Shown piece by piece: positions 10,620 to 19,955 of a stretch of DNA of 64,000 nt. This stretch comes from Hyphobacterium sp. SN044 (GTDB lineage Bacteria; Pseudomonadota; Alphaproteobacteria; Caulobacterales; Maricaulaceae), in NCBI RefSeq assembly GCF_021864465.1, contig NZ_JAKKUV010000005.1, positions 145,936-209,935 on the forward strand, in the 5' to 3' direction. The stretch's first letter is position 1; every line of letters begins with the position of its first letter. The notes beneath the pieces are model-generated. The model was not told the DNA's origin. It saw only the letters and a list, made by a program, of their open reading frames with translations, and did not search any database. Made by a program: the position numbers and the translations under genes.

Positions 10620-11699
10620 ATGCGCACATTCGGCATCATTCTGGGCGCGATCGCCCTGCTTCTACTGGTATGGTGGCTTTGGCCAGCACGCGTCGACCCG
10701 GCCTATTGGGACGAGCCGGAGCCACCGGAACTGACCGGCGTCCTCGAACCCGACGGCGCGCTGGCCGATGCGGGCGCACGGGGCGACGGACTGATCCATT
10801 CCAGCGAAGACATCGCGCTGGCCCCCGGGGGTGGCTTCTACACCGGACAGCCGGACGGCACGCTGATGTGGGTGTCGGAATCGGGTCGCGAGGCGCGCGT
10901 CGTCGCGCAAGTGACCGACAATCGTCCGGTTCTGGGCCTGCAATGGCATCCCGAAGGCCGGCTGATCGCGGCCGCGTCGGACGGCGTCTATGCGATTGAT
11001 GTGGATTCAGGTGCGGTCGAGCTGATCTCGAGCGGTCCGGCCTACCGGCCCTTCGGTTTCGCGGATGATCTCGATATCGCCGCGGACGGCACGATCTACG
11101 TCACCGATGCGTCCTGGCGCTGGCCGAACGGCAATGGCGAGCCGAGCTTCCAGTACGACATGGCGGAGAACCGGCCCTATGGCCTCTTCTATGCCCTGCA
11201 GATGGATGGCACGATCGACCTCCTGCAGGACGATCTCTATTTCGCCAATGGCGTGGCCATGGCCGCAGACGGGCAATCCGTCTTCGTGATCGAGACCTTC
11301 CGCTACCGCCTGTCGCGCTACTGGATCGAAGGCCCGCGCGCCGGAGAATGGGAAGTGGTCGCCGAAAACCTGCCCGGCATTCCCGACGGGGTGACCGGCG
11401 ACGGTACCGGCCGTCTCTATATCGCGATGGACACGCAGCGCGTGCCGCTGCTGACCTTCCTGCACCGCAACCCCTTCCTGACGCGGATGATCACCAAGCT
11501 GCCGGAATGGATCTGGTTGCGCGCCGGACCGCCGCGCGGCTTCATCCTCGTCGTCGACGAGCAGGGAAACTATCTCGACAGCTGGCACGACCCGGACGGG
11601 CGATGGGGCATGATCGCCAATGTGGTGCCGGACGGGGAAGGCCGGCTCTATATCGGTTCGCTGACAGCGCCGCGGGCAGGCGTGTTCGTGATTCCGTGA
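10620..11699 (+). CDS. SMP-30/strictosidine-synthase-like membrane-anchored protein
   Basis: The 359-residue product begins with an uncleaved membrane anchor (residues about 4-24, rich in Leu/Ile/Trp) and continues as a six-bladed propeller like strictosidine synthase and the adipocyte plasma membrane-associated protein (DLDIAADGTIYVTDAS, then FANGVAMAADGQSVFVIET and YRLSRYWIEG). These often hydrolyse lactones or esters in the periplasm, but the substrate is unknown here. The ATG at 10620 is preceded by a strong purine-rich site (GGGGGAGAGG), which decides the start against longer alternatives. Confidence 0.8.
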   Translation: MRTFGIILGAIALLLLVWWLWPARVDPAYWDEPEPPELTGVLEPDGALADAGARGDGLIHSSEDIALAPGGGFYTGQPDGTLMWVSESGREARVVAQVTDNRPVLGLQWHPEGRLIAAASDGVYAIDVDSGAVELISSGPAYRPFGFADDLDIAADGTIYVTDASWRWPNGNGEPSFQYDMAENRPYGLFYALQMDGTIDLLQDDLYFANGVAMAADGQSVFVIETFRYRLSRYWIEGPRAGEWEVVAENLPGIPDGVTGDGTGRLYIAMDTQRVPLLTFLHRNPFLTRMITKLPEWIWLRAGPPRGFILVVDEQGNYLDSWHDPDGRWGMIANVVPDGEGRLYIGSLTAPRAGVFVIP

Positions 11700-11722
11700 G
11701 AGGTCTCGAATAATCCACGTCT

Positions 11723-11782
11723 TCCCGGCGAAGGCCGGGATCCAGAACAACGGTGAAACCGGATTCCCGCCTTCGCGGGAAT
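11723..11782. repeat. Pair of short palindromic repeats, family A
   Basis: Two hairpins lie between genes: TCCCGGC/GCCGGGA at 11723-11740 and ATTCCCGC/GCGGGAAT at 11763-11782. The second arm also occurs, nearly identical, at 14774-14791. Such GAAGG/CTTC-looped palindromes are common as dispersed intergenic repeats in alphaproteobacteria. Confidence 0.75.
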
Positions 11783-11819
11783 GACGGATAGTGTCCCGTC
11801 ACTCACCGGAGCCAAACCC

Positions 11820-12119
11820 ATGCGCCGCGCTGTCTTCATCCTCGCCGCCCTCTCCCTTTCCGCCTGCGCCACCACGCCGTTTGCGGGCGATGCGGTGTTC
11901 GCCGATCCGGCCCTCCATGCCGGCGAGACCGTCCGTTTCTGCGGACGGATCGGCGAAGACGATCTGATGCGCGCAGAAGACGGACGCGGCGCAGCGCTGA
12001 CCGTTTCGGACTGGGGTCCGGTCAATCCGGCCTTCACCGGCGGGATCTGCATCGAGGGTGTGGTCGGTGATGACGCGGCGAGCGTCGCCATCGTGCGCAC
12101 CCTGAATGAGGGCGACTGA
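11820..12119 (+). CDS. Small putative lipoprotein
   Basis: The 99-residue product has a lipoprotein signal peptide with LSAC and the predicted lipidated Cys at residue 16, followed by ~80 residues with no family I recognise. The mature part contains VRFCGRIGEDDL and GGICIEGVV, so two cysteines could form a disulfide; the pattern resembles an OB-like fold that could bind something small, which is inference only. The ATG was chosen because it directly begins the signal peptide. It stands alone between two palindromic repeat regions. Confidence 0.7.
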   Translation: MRRAVFILAALSLSACATTPFAGDAVFADPALHAGETVRFCGRIGEDDLMRAEDGRGAALTVSDWGPVNPAFTGGICIEGVVGDDAASVAIVRTLNEGD

Positions 12120-12121
12120 GC

Positions 12122-12231
12122 CCCCTCACCCTCCCCATCCTCGCTATCGCTTCGGACGGGTCCCCTCCCTCTCCCTCAAGGGAGAGGGAAAGACGAGCGG
12201 CTCCGAAGGAGACGCACGTCAGGGTGAGGGG
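12122..12231. repeat. Nested palindromic intergenic repeat, family B
   Basis: An outer 11-bp perfect inverted repeat (CCCCTCACCCT at 12122-12132 with AGGGTGAGGGG at 12221-12231) encloses an inner 11-bp one (TCCCTCTCCCT at 12166-12176 with AGGGAGAGGGA at 12179-12189). Related elements lie near 19808 and 34378. Confidence 0.8.
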
Positions 12232-12248
12232 TCTTTTCCGATCGAGAC

Positions 12249-13124
12249 CTAATCCACTCGCACCAGGAGTGCGGTGGCGTCGTCCTTCGTCTTCAGGCGG
12301 CCGATCTTCACGTCGTCCTGCGGATTGCGCTCGGCATTGCGAAGGTCGCGGACCAGCGCCAGCAGGCCGTCCTCCTCGAGCGCGCGGTCCATCAGCGTCT
12401 CGACCGTGCAGATGCCGTAGGGTTCGACGAGGCGGAAGAAGCCGTCGGACATGAGAAGGATATGGTCGCCTTCCGACACGCGGACGCGGTCGGTCTCGGC
12501 ACGGGCGGCGGCTTCGGGATGCAGCGAGAAGACCCAGTGATGGCCTTCCGTATTCATCAGCCCGCGTGTCTCGCGCGCATTGGCATAGCCGCCCGCCTTG
12601 CCGGCCGGTTCGGCCAGCTGTTGGCGGTTCAGGGCGTGTTCCGCCTTGATCAGGTCGAGCTGGCCGACGAAATGCGTATGGCTGCCCGAGCGCACGATGG
12701 CGACGCAGTCGCCCAGCGCAGCGAAGTCGGCGCTGCCGCCTTCGCAGCGCATCCAGATCCCGCCGGCGCTCGGCAGATTGTAGCGCGGCTCGGCGTCGAG
12801 ATTCACGACCGCTTCGGTGCGCGCGGTTTCAGCGACGCCGGCGATGATCCGCTCGAGATAGGCCCTGGGCGCTTCGCCGGATCGCGGCGGCGCGGTGAGG
12901 GCGGTATTCAGCGTGTCGGCATACCAGGCCGCATCGCTTTCAAACAGCAGGGGCCCGGACGCTTCGCGCTCGATCATGTCCGGGAAGACGCGGCGCGTGC
13001 CGACATCGGTCGCGCCGTCGACCACCCAGGCCGTGCCGGTGCCTTCGTCGAACCCGTAGCGGTCATCCCCCGTTCCGGTACCGGAGGGGAAGTTGACTGC
13101 GTCGACGAAGGTGATGCCGGACAT
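12249..13124 (-). CDS. PP2C-like serine/threonine phosphatase domain protein
   Basis: The 291-residue product has features of the metal-dependent PP2C fold: an early DDRYGFDEG and VVDGATDVG (the DGxxxxG metal motif), FAALGDCVAIV in the centre (GDS-like), and HILLMSDGFFRLVE near the C-terminus (SDG metal motif). The residues replacing the canonical GHGG motif are unusual, so activity is likely but specificity unknown. It starts 4 bases after the yebC stop on the same strand, so the two probably form an operon. The ATG at 13124 fits this junction better than longer in-frame starts inside yebC. Confidence 0.75.
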   Translation of the reverse strand: MSGITFVDAVNFPSGTGTGDDRYGFDEGTGTAWVVDGATDVGTRRVFPDMIEREASGPLLFESDAAWYADTLNTALTAPPRSGEAPRAYLERIIAGVAETARTEAVVNLDAEPRYNLPSAGGIWMRCEGGSADFAALGDCVAIVRSGSHTHFVGQLDLIKAEHALNRQQLAEPAGKAGGYANARETRGLMNTEGHHWVFSLHPEAAARAETDRVRVSEGDHILLMSDGFFRLVEPYGICTVETLMDRALEEDGLLALVRDLRNAERNPQDDVKIGRLKTKDDATALLVRVD

Positions 13125-13128
13125 GAGC

Positions 13129-13890
13129 CTATTCCATGCCGGCGAGGGATTCGTCGGAGAAGTCCGCGTTCGAAAACACGTTCTGGACATCGTCGAGATC
13201 GTCGAGGACTTCGAGCAGCTTCATCACGCCCGCCGCCTTGTCGGCCTCGACCTCGATCAGGTTTTGCGGCTTCCAGATGATGTTGGCCGATTTCGCCTCG
13301 CCCAGCTTTTCCTGCAGCGCGGAGGAGACTTCACCGAGGTCTTCGCGGGCGCAAATGATCACGTATTCGCCGGGTTCGTCCTCATCGCCCTCTTCGGTCG
13401 ACACGTCTTCGGCGCCGGCCTCGATCGCGGCTTCGAACACGGCTTCCTCGTCACCGACGGTGACCGGGAAGCGGATCTCGCCGACCTGGTCGAACATGAA
13501 GGCGACGGCGCCGGTCTCGCCCATGTTTCCACCATTCTTGGAGAAGGCGGTGCGCACGTCGGAAGCGGCGCGGTTGCGGTTGTCGGTCGAGACCTCGACG
13601 ATCAGGCCGATGCCGCCGGGGCCGAAGCCCTCGTAGCGGATTTCCTCATAGGCTTCGACGTCGCCGCCGACCGCCTTGTCGATGGCGCGCTGGATGTTGT
13701 CCTTCGGCATGGACTGGCCCTTGGCGTTGGCCACGGCCAGACGCAGGCGCGGATTCATGTCGGGGTCGGGACCACCCATCTTCGCGGCGATGGTGATTTC
13801 CTTGGAGAGCTTGGAAAACAGCTTGCCGCGGGCCTTGTCCTGACGGCCCTTGCGGTGCTGGATATTCGCCCATTTCGAGTGCCCGGCCAT
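13129..13890 (-). CDS. yebC: YebC/PmpR family regulatory protein
   Basis: The 253-residue product begins [15 protein letters not shown], the almost invariant YebC N-terminus, which fixes the start at 13890 over a longer frame. [14 protein letters not shown] and the [14 protein letters not shown] segment are also family hallmarks. Family members are DNA-binding regulators or, for one branch, ribosome-associated factors easing polyproline stalls; I cannot tell which this is. It is upstream in an apparent operon with the PP2C-like phosphatase. Confidence 0.96.
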   Translation of the reverse strand: MAGHSKWANIQHRKGRQDKARGKLFSKLSKEITIAAKMGGPDPDMNPRLRLAVANAKGQSMPKDNIQRAIDKAVGGDVEAYEEIRYEGFGPGGIGLIVEVSTDNRNRAASDVRTAFSKNGGNMGETGAVAFMFDQVGEIRFPVTVGDEEAVFEAAIEAGAEDVSTEEGDEDEPGEYVIICAREDLGEVSSALQEKLGEAKSANIIWKPQNLIEVEADKAAGVMKLLEVLDDLDDVQNVFSNADFSDESLAGME

Positions 13891-14054
13891 GGCCGAAACC
13901 TCCTGATGCAATCGGGTGGAGGGACCGGATCGACCGGTCCTGATGTGGCGCGTTGTCTAGCGTATCGAAACGCCCTGTCCAAGCCGGTGATACCGAAGCT
14001 TCATGCTTTGCCGCTATGGCCCTAGATTCAAGAGCCAGACGCCAGGACGACGCC

Positions 14055-14708
14055 ATGCAGATTTTCCTCGATACTGCCGATGCCGCGCTGATTTCCGCCC
14101 ACGCCGAGACCGGCCTTGTCGACGGGGTGACGACCAATCCGTCACTGGTCGCGAAAGCCGGCGGGGATTTCATCGAGGGGCTGCAGAATATCTGCGCCGC
14201 CGTGGACGGTCCGGTCAGCGCCGAAGTGGTCGCGACCGATGCCGCGACGATGATCGCCGAAGGCCAGAAGCTGCGTACCGTCGCGGACAATATCGTCGTG
14301 AAACTGCCGCTGACCTTCGAAGGCCTCAAGGCCTGCGCAGCGCTGACGGCGGACGGGCATCCCACGAATGTGACGCTGTGCTTCTCGGTGTCGCAGGCCC
14401 TGCTCGCGGCCAAGGCGGGCGCGACCTTCGTGTCGCCCTTCATCGGTCGTCTGGATGATCGGGGCGAGGACGGACTCGGGCTGATCCAGCGCATTCGCGC
14501 GGTCTATGACGAATACGGCTATGAAACGCGCATCCTCGCCGCCTCGATCCGTTCGGTGGAACATGTCGAGGGTTCGGCGCTGGCCGGGGCCGATGCCTGC
14601 ACCATCCCGCCGGCGATCTTTGAGAAGATGATCCAGCATGACCTGACCGATGCCGGGCTCGCCACCTTCCTGAAGGACTGGGAACAGTCCGGCCGCGGGG
14701 CGATCTAG
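14055..14708 (+). CDS. tal: Short (Fsa-type) transaldolase
   Basis: The 217-residue product belongs to the small transaldolase/fructose-6-phosphate aldolase group. It begins with MQIFLDTAD, has [12 protein letters not shown], and carries the Schiff-base lysine at K83 in [19 protein letters not shown] and AASIRSV are further family motifs. It interconverts sedoheptulose-7-P and glyceraldehyde-3-P with erythrose-4-P and fructose-6-P, complementing the transketolase at 8443-10428. The ATG at 14055 matches the family start. Confidence 0.92.
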   Translation: MQIFLDTADAALISAHAETGLVDGVTTNPSLVAKAGGDFIEGLQNICAAVDGPVSAEVVATDAATMIAEGQKLRTVADNIVVKLPLTFEGLKACAALTADGHPTNVTLCFSVSQALLAAKAGATFVSPFIGRLDDRGEDGLGLIQRIRAVYDEYGYETRILAASIRSVEHVEGSALAGADACTIPPAIFEKMIQHDLTDAGLATFLKDWEQSGRGAI

Positions 14709-14773
14709 TCGACCTCCACATTTCATGGGGTCCCCATGGAAATGGGGACCTGAAGGCCGCACCCGGCTTCGGA

Positions 14774-14912
14774 TTCCCGCTTTCGCGGGAACCCCGGGCC
14801 TCACGATAGATGCGATATTTTCTGACGCTCCCCGGTTTCGCGTCAGCGAAGACCGGGGTCCATCCTCCGCTCGAATTTTCTGGATCCCGGACCGCGCTAC
14901 GCGCGTCCGGGA
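14774..14912. repeat. Cluster of three palindromic repeats, family A
   Basis: Three hairpins lie between the transaldolase and YmdB genes: TTCCCGC/GCGGGAA at 14774-14791, CCCCGGT plus TTCGC with GCGAA plus ACCGGGG at 14830-14858, and TCCCGGAC/GTCCGGGA at 14885-14912. They fill most of this 216-base gap and are the same kind as at 11723-11782. Confidence 0.75.
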
Positions 14913-14924
14913 AGCGTCACCCTA

Positions 14925-15746
14925 TCAAACCGCCGGCATCGCCGATGCCAGCAAGCCGCCCACCCGGATCGGCTCGCAGCGCACGGCGAGGCCGGTCCGG
15001 TCGTCGGTCTCGACGAACAGGCCCGACAGGGTGGCCTCCCCTTCGGCCGGCACCATGCGCCCGGAGCGCAGACGCGAGGTGAAGCGGCGCATCGGCTCAT
15101 CCTTGTCCATGCCGATCACGGAATCGTAGTCGCCGGTCATCCCCAGGTCGGTGATGTAGGCCGTGCCGCCGCTCAGAATGCGGGCGTCGGCCGTCGGGAC
15201 ATGGGTGTGCGTGCCGACGACGACACTGGCGCGGCCGTCGCAGAACAGGCCCATCGCCATCTTCTCGCTGGTCGCCTCGCAATGCATGTCGACGATCACC
15301 GCATCGGCGACCTGACCGAGCGGAGCGTTCGACAATTCGCGTTCCGCCGCGACGAAGGGATCGTCGAGCGGGTCCATGTAGAGCCGGCCCATCAGATTGG
15401 TGACGAGGACGCTGCGGCCATCCGCCGTGTGGAAGAGGTTCGCGCCCTTGCCCGGGATGGGCAGATCCTGCGGGTAATTCGCCGGCCGGATCAGGCGCGG
15501 TTCCTGGTCGAGCAGGGTCAGTGCCTCGGCCTGGTCCCAGGCGTGGTTGCCGAGCGTGAGCGCATCCGCGCCCGCGTCGAACAGGTCGTCCGCCGTGCCC
15601 TTGGTGATGCCGAAGCCGGCGGCGGCGTTCTCCGCATTCACGACGACGAAGTCGAGCTTCAGCGTCTCGCGCAGGCCGGGCAGGTGGTCCTGCACGGCGC
15701 GGCGGCCGGTGCGTCCGACGACGTCTCCGAAAATGGCGAGGCGCAT
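14925..15746 (-). CDS. YmdB-family metallophosphoesterase
   Basis: The 273-residue product begins MRLAIFGDVVGRTGRRAV and has NAENAAAGFGIT, LGNHAWDQ, DMHCEATSEK and GTHTHVPTAD, the metal-binding motifs of the YmdB/TIGR00282 calcineurin-like family. Bacillus YmdB hydrolyses 2',3'-cyclic nucleotides and 3',5'-cAMP. The ATG at 15746 is chosen because the first beta-strand and GDVVG motif begin there. In many alphaproteobacteria a homologue lies near yebC or 5-FCL genes, in line with this neighbourhood. Confidence 0.92.
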   Translation of the reverse strand: MRLAIFGDVVGRTGRRAVQDHLPGLRETLKLDFVVVNAENAAAGFGITKGTADDLFDAGADALTLGNHAWDQAEALTLLDQEPRLIRPANYPQDLPIPGKGANLFHTADGRSVLVTNLMGRLYMDPLDDPFVAAERELSNAPLGQVADAVIVDMHCEATSEKMAMGLFCDGRASVVVGTHTHVPTADARILSGGTAYITDLGMTGDYDSVIGMDKDEPMRRFTSRLRSGRMVPAEGEATLSGLFVETDDRTGLAVRCEPIRVGGLLASAMPAV

Positions 15747-15924
15747 GAGGGCTCCGTTTTGAAGATCAGGCGTGCGGCCTATATCGAGCGTCACGCACAT
15801 GCAAGGCAGGTCTGTTCCCGTACGAAGTTGAGCCTTGGCGAACCCCGTGTTAGAGCCCGCGCGGCTTTACCAGAGACCCTGCCCTCTCTTTTCGTTTTTC
15901 ATCGTCCCAAGAGGATTATCCGAC

Positions 15925-17325
<1,401 letters not shown>

Positions 17326-17350
17326 GCGGCTGCCCCGAACCGAACGGAAA

Positions 17351-17380
17351 CGCCCCGGACCGCATGGTCCGGGGCGCTTT
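17351..17380. terminator. Bidirectional hairpin terminator between ahcY and 5-FCL
   Basis: A perfect stem CGCCCCGGACC (17351-17361) / GGTCCGGGGCG (17366-17376) with a 4-base loop is followed on the + strand by CTTTCATTT and on the - strand by TTTCC. It separates the convergent ahcY and 5-FCL genes. Confidence 0.75.
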
Positions 17381-17955
17381 CATTTCGGGATCCTGATCGC
17401 GCGCCGTTCGGTGACGATCCAGTCGACCGGTTGGTCCAGCTTGCCAGCGGGCACCGATCTGACAATCTGCTCGTCATAGCAGAGCCCGACGGCGGTGACC
17501 GGTCCGGCTTTCCTGAGCGCGGCGAGCGTCATGTCGTAATAGCCCGCGCCATAGCCGAGACGATGCCCCCTGAGGTCGGCCGCCAGAAGCGGCACGAGGA
17601 CGAGTTTCGGCGTCGCCCGGTCGGCGGTCTCGCCCGGCTCCTCGACGCCGAACGGTCCCTTGATCAGGGAATCGCCGGGCGTGAAATGGTGAAAGGCCAG
17701 CGGCTGGCCGCGCCCGACGACGCGCGGCAGGGCCAGGCGGACCTGTTCGAGATGGAAGGATTCCATCAGCGGGCCGGCATCGATCTCCGGACCGAAGGCG
17801 CGATAGCCCGCGACCACCGTGCCGATGGCAGGCCAGAGTTCGTCGGGGAAATGCCGGACGAGCGCGCGGCCGGCGTCCGGGTGCGTCCGGTGCGCCATGA
17901 TGCGCCGGGCCTGGGCGGCCTTGCGCGCCCTCTTCTTGCGCCAGCTCAGAAACAT
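17380..17955 (-). CDS. fau: 5-formyltetrahydrofolate cyclo-ligase
   Basis: The 191-residue enzyme converts 5-formyl-THF to 5,10-methenyl-THF using ATP. The basic N-terminal helix (KKRARKAAQARR), FGVEEP, VPLLAADLRGHRLGYGAGYYD-type core (only part quoted: GYGAGYYD) and VGLCYDEQIV are family motifs. The ATG at 17955 lies 1 base beyond the 3' stem of the 6S RNA, so both probably share a transcript. zapA - 6S RNA - 5-FCL is a conserved proteobacterial order (ygfA in E. coli), which supports all three calls. Confidence 0.93.
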   Translation of the reverse strand: MFLSWRKKRARKAAQARRIMAHRTHPDAGRALVRHFPDELWPAIGTVVAGYRAFGPEIDAGPLMESFHLEQVRLALPRVVGRGQPLAFHHFTPGDSLIKGPFGVEEPGETADRATPKLVLVPLLAADLRGHRLGYGAGYYDMTLAALRKAGPVTAVGLCYDEQIVRSVPAGKLDQPVDWIVTERRAIRIPK

Positions 17956-17956
17956 G

Positions 17957-18120
17957 TGGCGGTTCCACCTGCGCCGTCGGGTCGTAACCTTCCCCTACGA
18001 CCTGACAAGTCAGGTGGGCGCCGCGTGCATGGGACCACGATCCCGGGCAGAGGCAGCTCCCTATAGGAGATGTACGGTCGGCGGGATGGTAGACCCAAAC
18101 GCACGCCGCAGATACCGCCA
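17957..18120 (-). ncRNA. ssrS: 6S RNA
   Basis: Between zapA and 5-FCL lies a 164-base segment that folds as 6S RNA does. The 5' end TGGCGGT-ATCTGCG pairs with the 3' end CGCAGGT-GG-ACCGCCA, giving a long terminal stem, with a purine-rich internal bubble and a further hairpin (CCTGAC/GTCAGG) in the middle. 6S RNA mimics an open promoter and sequesters the housekeeping RNA polymerase holoenzyme in stationary phase. The call rests on conserved position plus the pairing seen; it has not been tested with a covariance model. Confidence 0.8.
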
Positions 18121-18125
18121 TCGCG

Positions 18126-18155
18126 ATATGTGGCGCGGCGCGGGTCCATACTCAA
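18126..18155 (-). promoter_or_regulatory. Putative promoter of 6S RNA
   Basis: On the minus strand TTGAGT (18155-18150) is followed after 18 bases by ACATAT (18131-18126), and the 6S 5' end at about 18120 would lie 6 bases further. The -35 overlaps the last codon and stop of zapA. Confidence 0.45.
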
Positions 18156-18508
18156 GTGTCCGACGCTGCTACGAGGGCTTCGAGCCGTTCCGCGGCCTTG
18201 TCGATACTGCGCGCGAGACGCTCGCGATCGGACCTCAGCCCTTCCGCCCGCCCCCGGTCGGCGGCTTTCAGGGTTTCGACCTCCGCTTCGAGCGCCTCGA
18301 CCCGGCGGACCGCTTCGCGGCGTTCGTCGGCGACCACCAGCGAGGCCATCAGAAGCAGCCGCAGATCGCCGATCTGGCCGACCTGACCGGAAAGATCACG
18401 GATATGACCATCAAGATGACGGGCAAGATCACGAAGATAGGCCTCCTGACCTTCCTCGCAGCCGATGGTGAAGGCGCGGCCATTGATGGTGACGGAGACC
18501 TTGCCCAT
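18152..18508 (-). CDS. zapA: Cell division protein ZapA
   Basis: The 118-residue product has the N-terminal ZapA strand-helix fold (VSVTINGRAFTIGCEEGQEAYL, quoted in part: GRAFTIGCEEGQE) with RDLARHLDGHIRDL, then a long C-terminal coiled coil from about residue 60. ZapA bundles FtsZ protofilaments at the division ring. Its ATG shares one base with the stop of the upstream coiled-coil gene (TGATG), so the pair is cotranscribed, and the 6S RNA follows. Confidence 0.93.
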   Translation of the reverse strand: MGKVSVTINGRAFTIGCEEGQEAYLRDLARHLDGHIRDLSGQVGQIGDLRLLLMASLVVADERREAVRRVEALEAEVETLKAADRGRAEGLRSDRERLARSIDKAAERLEALVAASDT

Positions 18509-18834
18509 CAGGCCTCCTCCTCGTCGACTTCTTCGTCCCCGGCCGTTTCGACCGAAATCGCCGCGGCACGCAGGTCGCGGATCGCGCCGTCGAGCGCCAT
18601 GGAGGCTTCCTCGGCCGCCTCGACCAGCGCGGCCTCACGGGCCCGGGCTTCGTCGAGCGCGTCGGCGAGGCGGGCCCGGTCGGCGTCGTAGGCGCCCATT
18701 TCCTCGGTCGCATTCAATGCGGCATCGGCTTTCGAACGCAGGCGCGCGGTCATCTTCTCGACCCGTTCCAGTGCGGAATCGAAACGGGTCAATGCCGCGT
18801 CGAGCGGATCGGACTCGGACTCAGAATTCGTCAT
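18508..18834 (-). CDS. Coiled-coil protein preceding zapA (DUF4164-like)
   Basis: The 108-residue product is almost wholly helical: residues about 10-90 are Ala/Glu/Arg-rich heptads (FDSALERVEKMTARLRSKAD) and the last 10 residues are acidic (DEEVDEEEA). Short coiled-coil proteins of the DUF4164 type sit upstream of zapA in many alphaproteobacteria, and I place it there tentatively. The role is unknown; cell division is suggested only by coupling with zapA. The ATG at 18834 is chosen over longer in-frame starts because the upstream extension does not look coding. Confidence 0.75.
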   Translation of the reverse strand: MTNSESESDPLDAALTRFDSALERVEKMTARLRSKADAALNATEEMGAYDADRARLADALDEARAREAALVEAAEEASMALDGAIRDLRAAAISVETAGDEEVDEEEA

Positions 18835-18971
18835 GGCGCGCAAAATCGCGTTTTGCGCGCGAAAGTTCAAGCAATGGATGAAGAATGTCGGTTCTGCGAC
18901 GCAGAGCGCGTTGCGAAGACCCGGCCGCTGCGCCATAGAAACCGGCACCGACCCCGGACGAGGACCGTTCC

Positions 18972-19772
18972 ATGCCGCTCAGACGCGCCGCCGAACCTGA
19001 CCAGATCGCCCTTGCGCTGGCGCAGATCGCAGCCCGCGCCGGCGTGGCGGTGATGAACGTCTACGACAGCGATTTCGAAGCCCGCAACAAGTCGGACAAA
19101 TCTCCCGTGACGGACGCCGATGAGCGCGCCGAAGCCGTCATTCTCGAGGCACTTGAAAGCATCTTTCCCGGCATTCCCGTACTGGCCGAGGAGCAGTTCG
19201 AAGCCGGTATCCGTCCGGATACGGAAGATCACTTCTTTCTGGTCGACCCGGTCGACGGAACACGGGAATTCGTCAATCGTAACGGCGAGTTCACGGTCAA
19301 TATCGCGCTCATCCACCACCGCCGCCCGATCGCCGGTTGCGTCTTCGCGCCCGCGCTGAAGCGGCTCTATTGCGGCGGCGCCAGCGCCTATGCGGGACCG
19401 GTCGCGGCCGGCGATGACGTGCGCGAGGATCTGCTGGTCCCCGTTTCCGGACGCGACCTGACCGGAACCAACCTCGTGGCGGTCATGAGCCGGTCGCATC
19501 TCGACGAGGAAACGAAGGCCTGGGCCGACCAGGCCGGCGTCACCGACGCAGTGTCCGCCGGCTCCTCACTCAAGTTCTGCCTGCTGGCGGAAGGCAAGGC
19601 CGACGTCTATCCGCGCTTCGGTCCGACAATGGAATGGGACACGGCGGCAGGGCATGCCGTGCTGCAGGCCGCGGGCGGGCACGTGATTCAGCCCGACGGT
19701 ACGGATTTCCTCTACGGCAAGACCGAGGCCGGCTACCGCAACGGCCCCTTCATCGCGAAGGCACGGCGCTAG
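18972..19772 (+). CDS. cysQ: 3'(2'),5'-bisphosphate nucleotidase CysQ
   Basis: The 266-residue inositol-monophosphatase-fold enzyme removes the 3' phosphate of PAP/PAPS. It carries KSPVTDADERAEA, LAEEQF, the metal motif DPVDGTREFVNRNGEF near residue 94, and the second motif EWDTAAGHAVL. It belongs beside the sulfate-activation genes cysNC and cysD, which lie convergently downstream. The ATG at 18972 follows GACCGTTCC, a weak ribosome-binding site, but matches the family N-terminus. Confidence 0.95.
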   Translation: MPLRRAAEPDQIALALAQIAARAGVAVMNVYDSDFEARNKSDKSPVTDADERAEAVILEALESIFPGIPVLAEEQFEAGIRPDTEDHFFLVDPVDGTREFVNRNGEFTVNIALIHHRRPIAGCVFAPALKRLYCGGASAYAGPVAAGDDVREDLLVPVSGRDLTGTNLVAVMSRSHLDEETKAWADQAGVTDAVSAGSSLKFCLLAEGKADVYPRFGPTMEWDTAAGHAVLQAAGGHVIQPDGTDFLYGKTEAGYRNGPFIAKARR

Positions 19773-19807
19773 TTTCTCCTCAAGATCAACGGCATTGGCA
19801 TTGAGTC

Positions 19808-19935
19808 CCTTCTCCCCTTCTTGAAGGGGAGAAGGTGCCCGAAGGGCGGATGAGGGGTTCTGCTCCGAAATTGCGGTGAGTGGCTGTCCCCCTCACCCGG
19901 CGCTGCGCGCCACCGTCTCCTCCTGAAAGGGGCGA
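19808..19935. repeat. Palindromic intergenic repeat, family B
   Basis: A 13-bp perfect palindrome (CCTTCTCCCCTTC at 19808-19820 with GAAGGGGAGAAGG at 19823-19835) is followed by GATGAGGGG and CCCCTCACCC motifs up to about 19935. It occupies the gap between cysQ and the 3' end of cysNC, and its strong stem could also end transcription from both sides. Confidence 0.75.
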
Positions 19936-19955
19936 GGGGAAGGCGGGCGTTTGCC

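Noticed and set aside
11723-14912. CRISPR array
   Set aside because: Repeats are palindromic and irregularly spaced with no constant spacer length; no cas genes are present.
15801-15924. SAH riboswitch upstream of ahcY
   Set aside because: I looked for the conserved stem and core sequence and did not find them.
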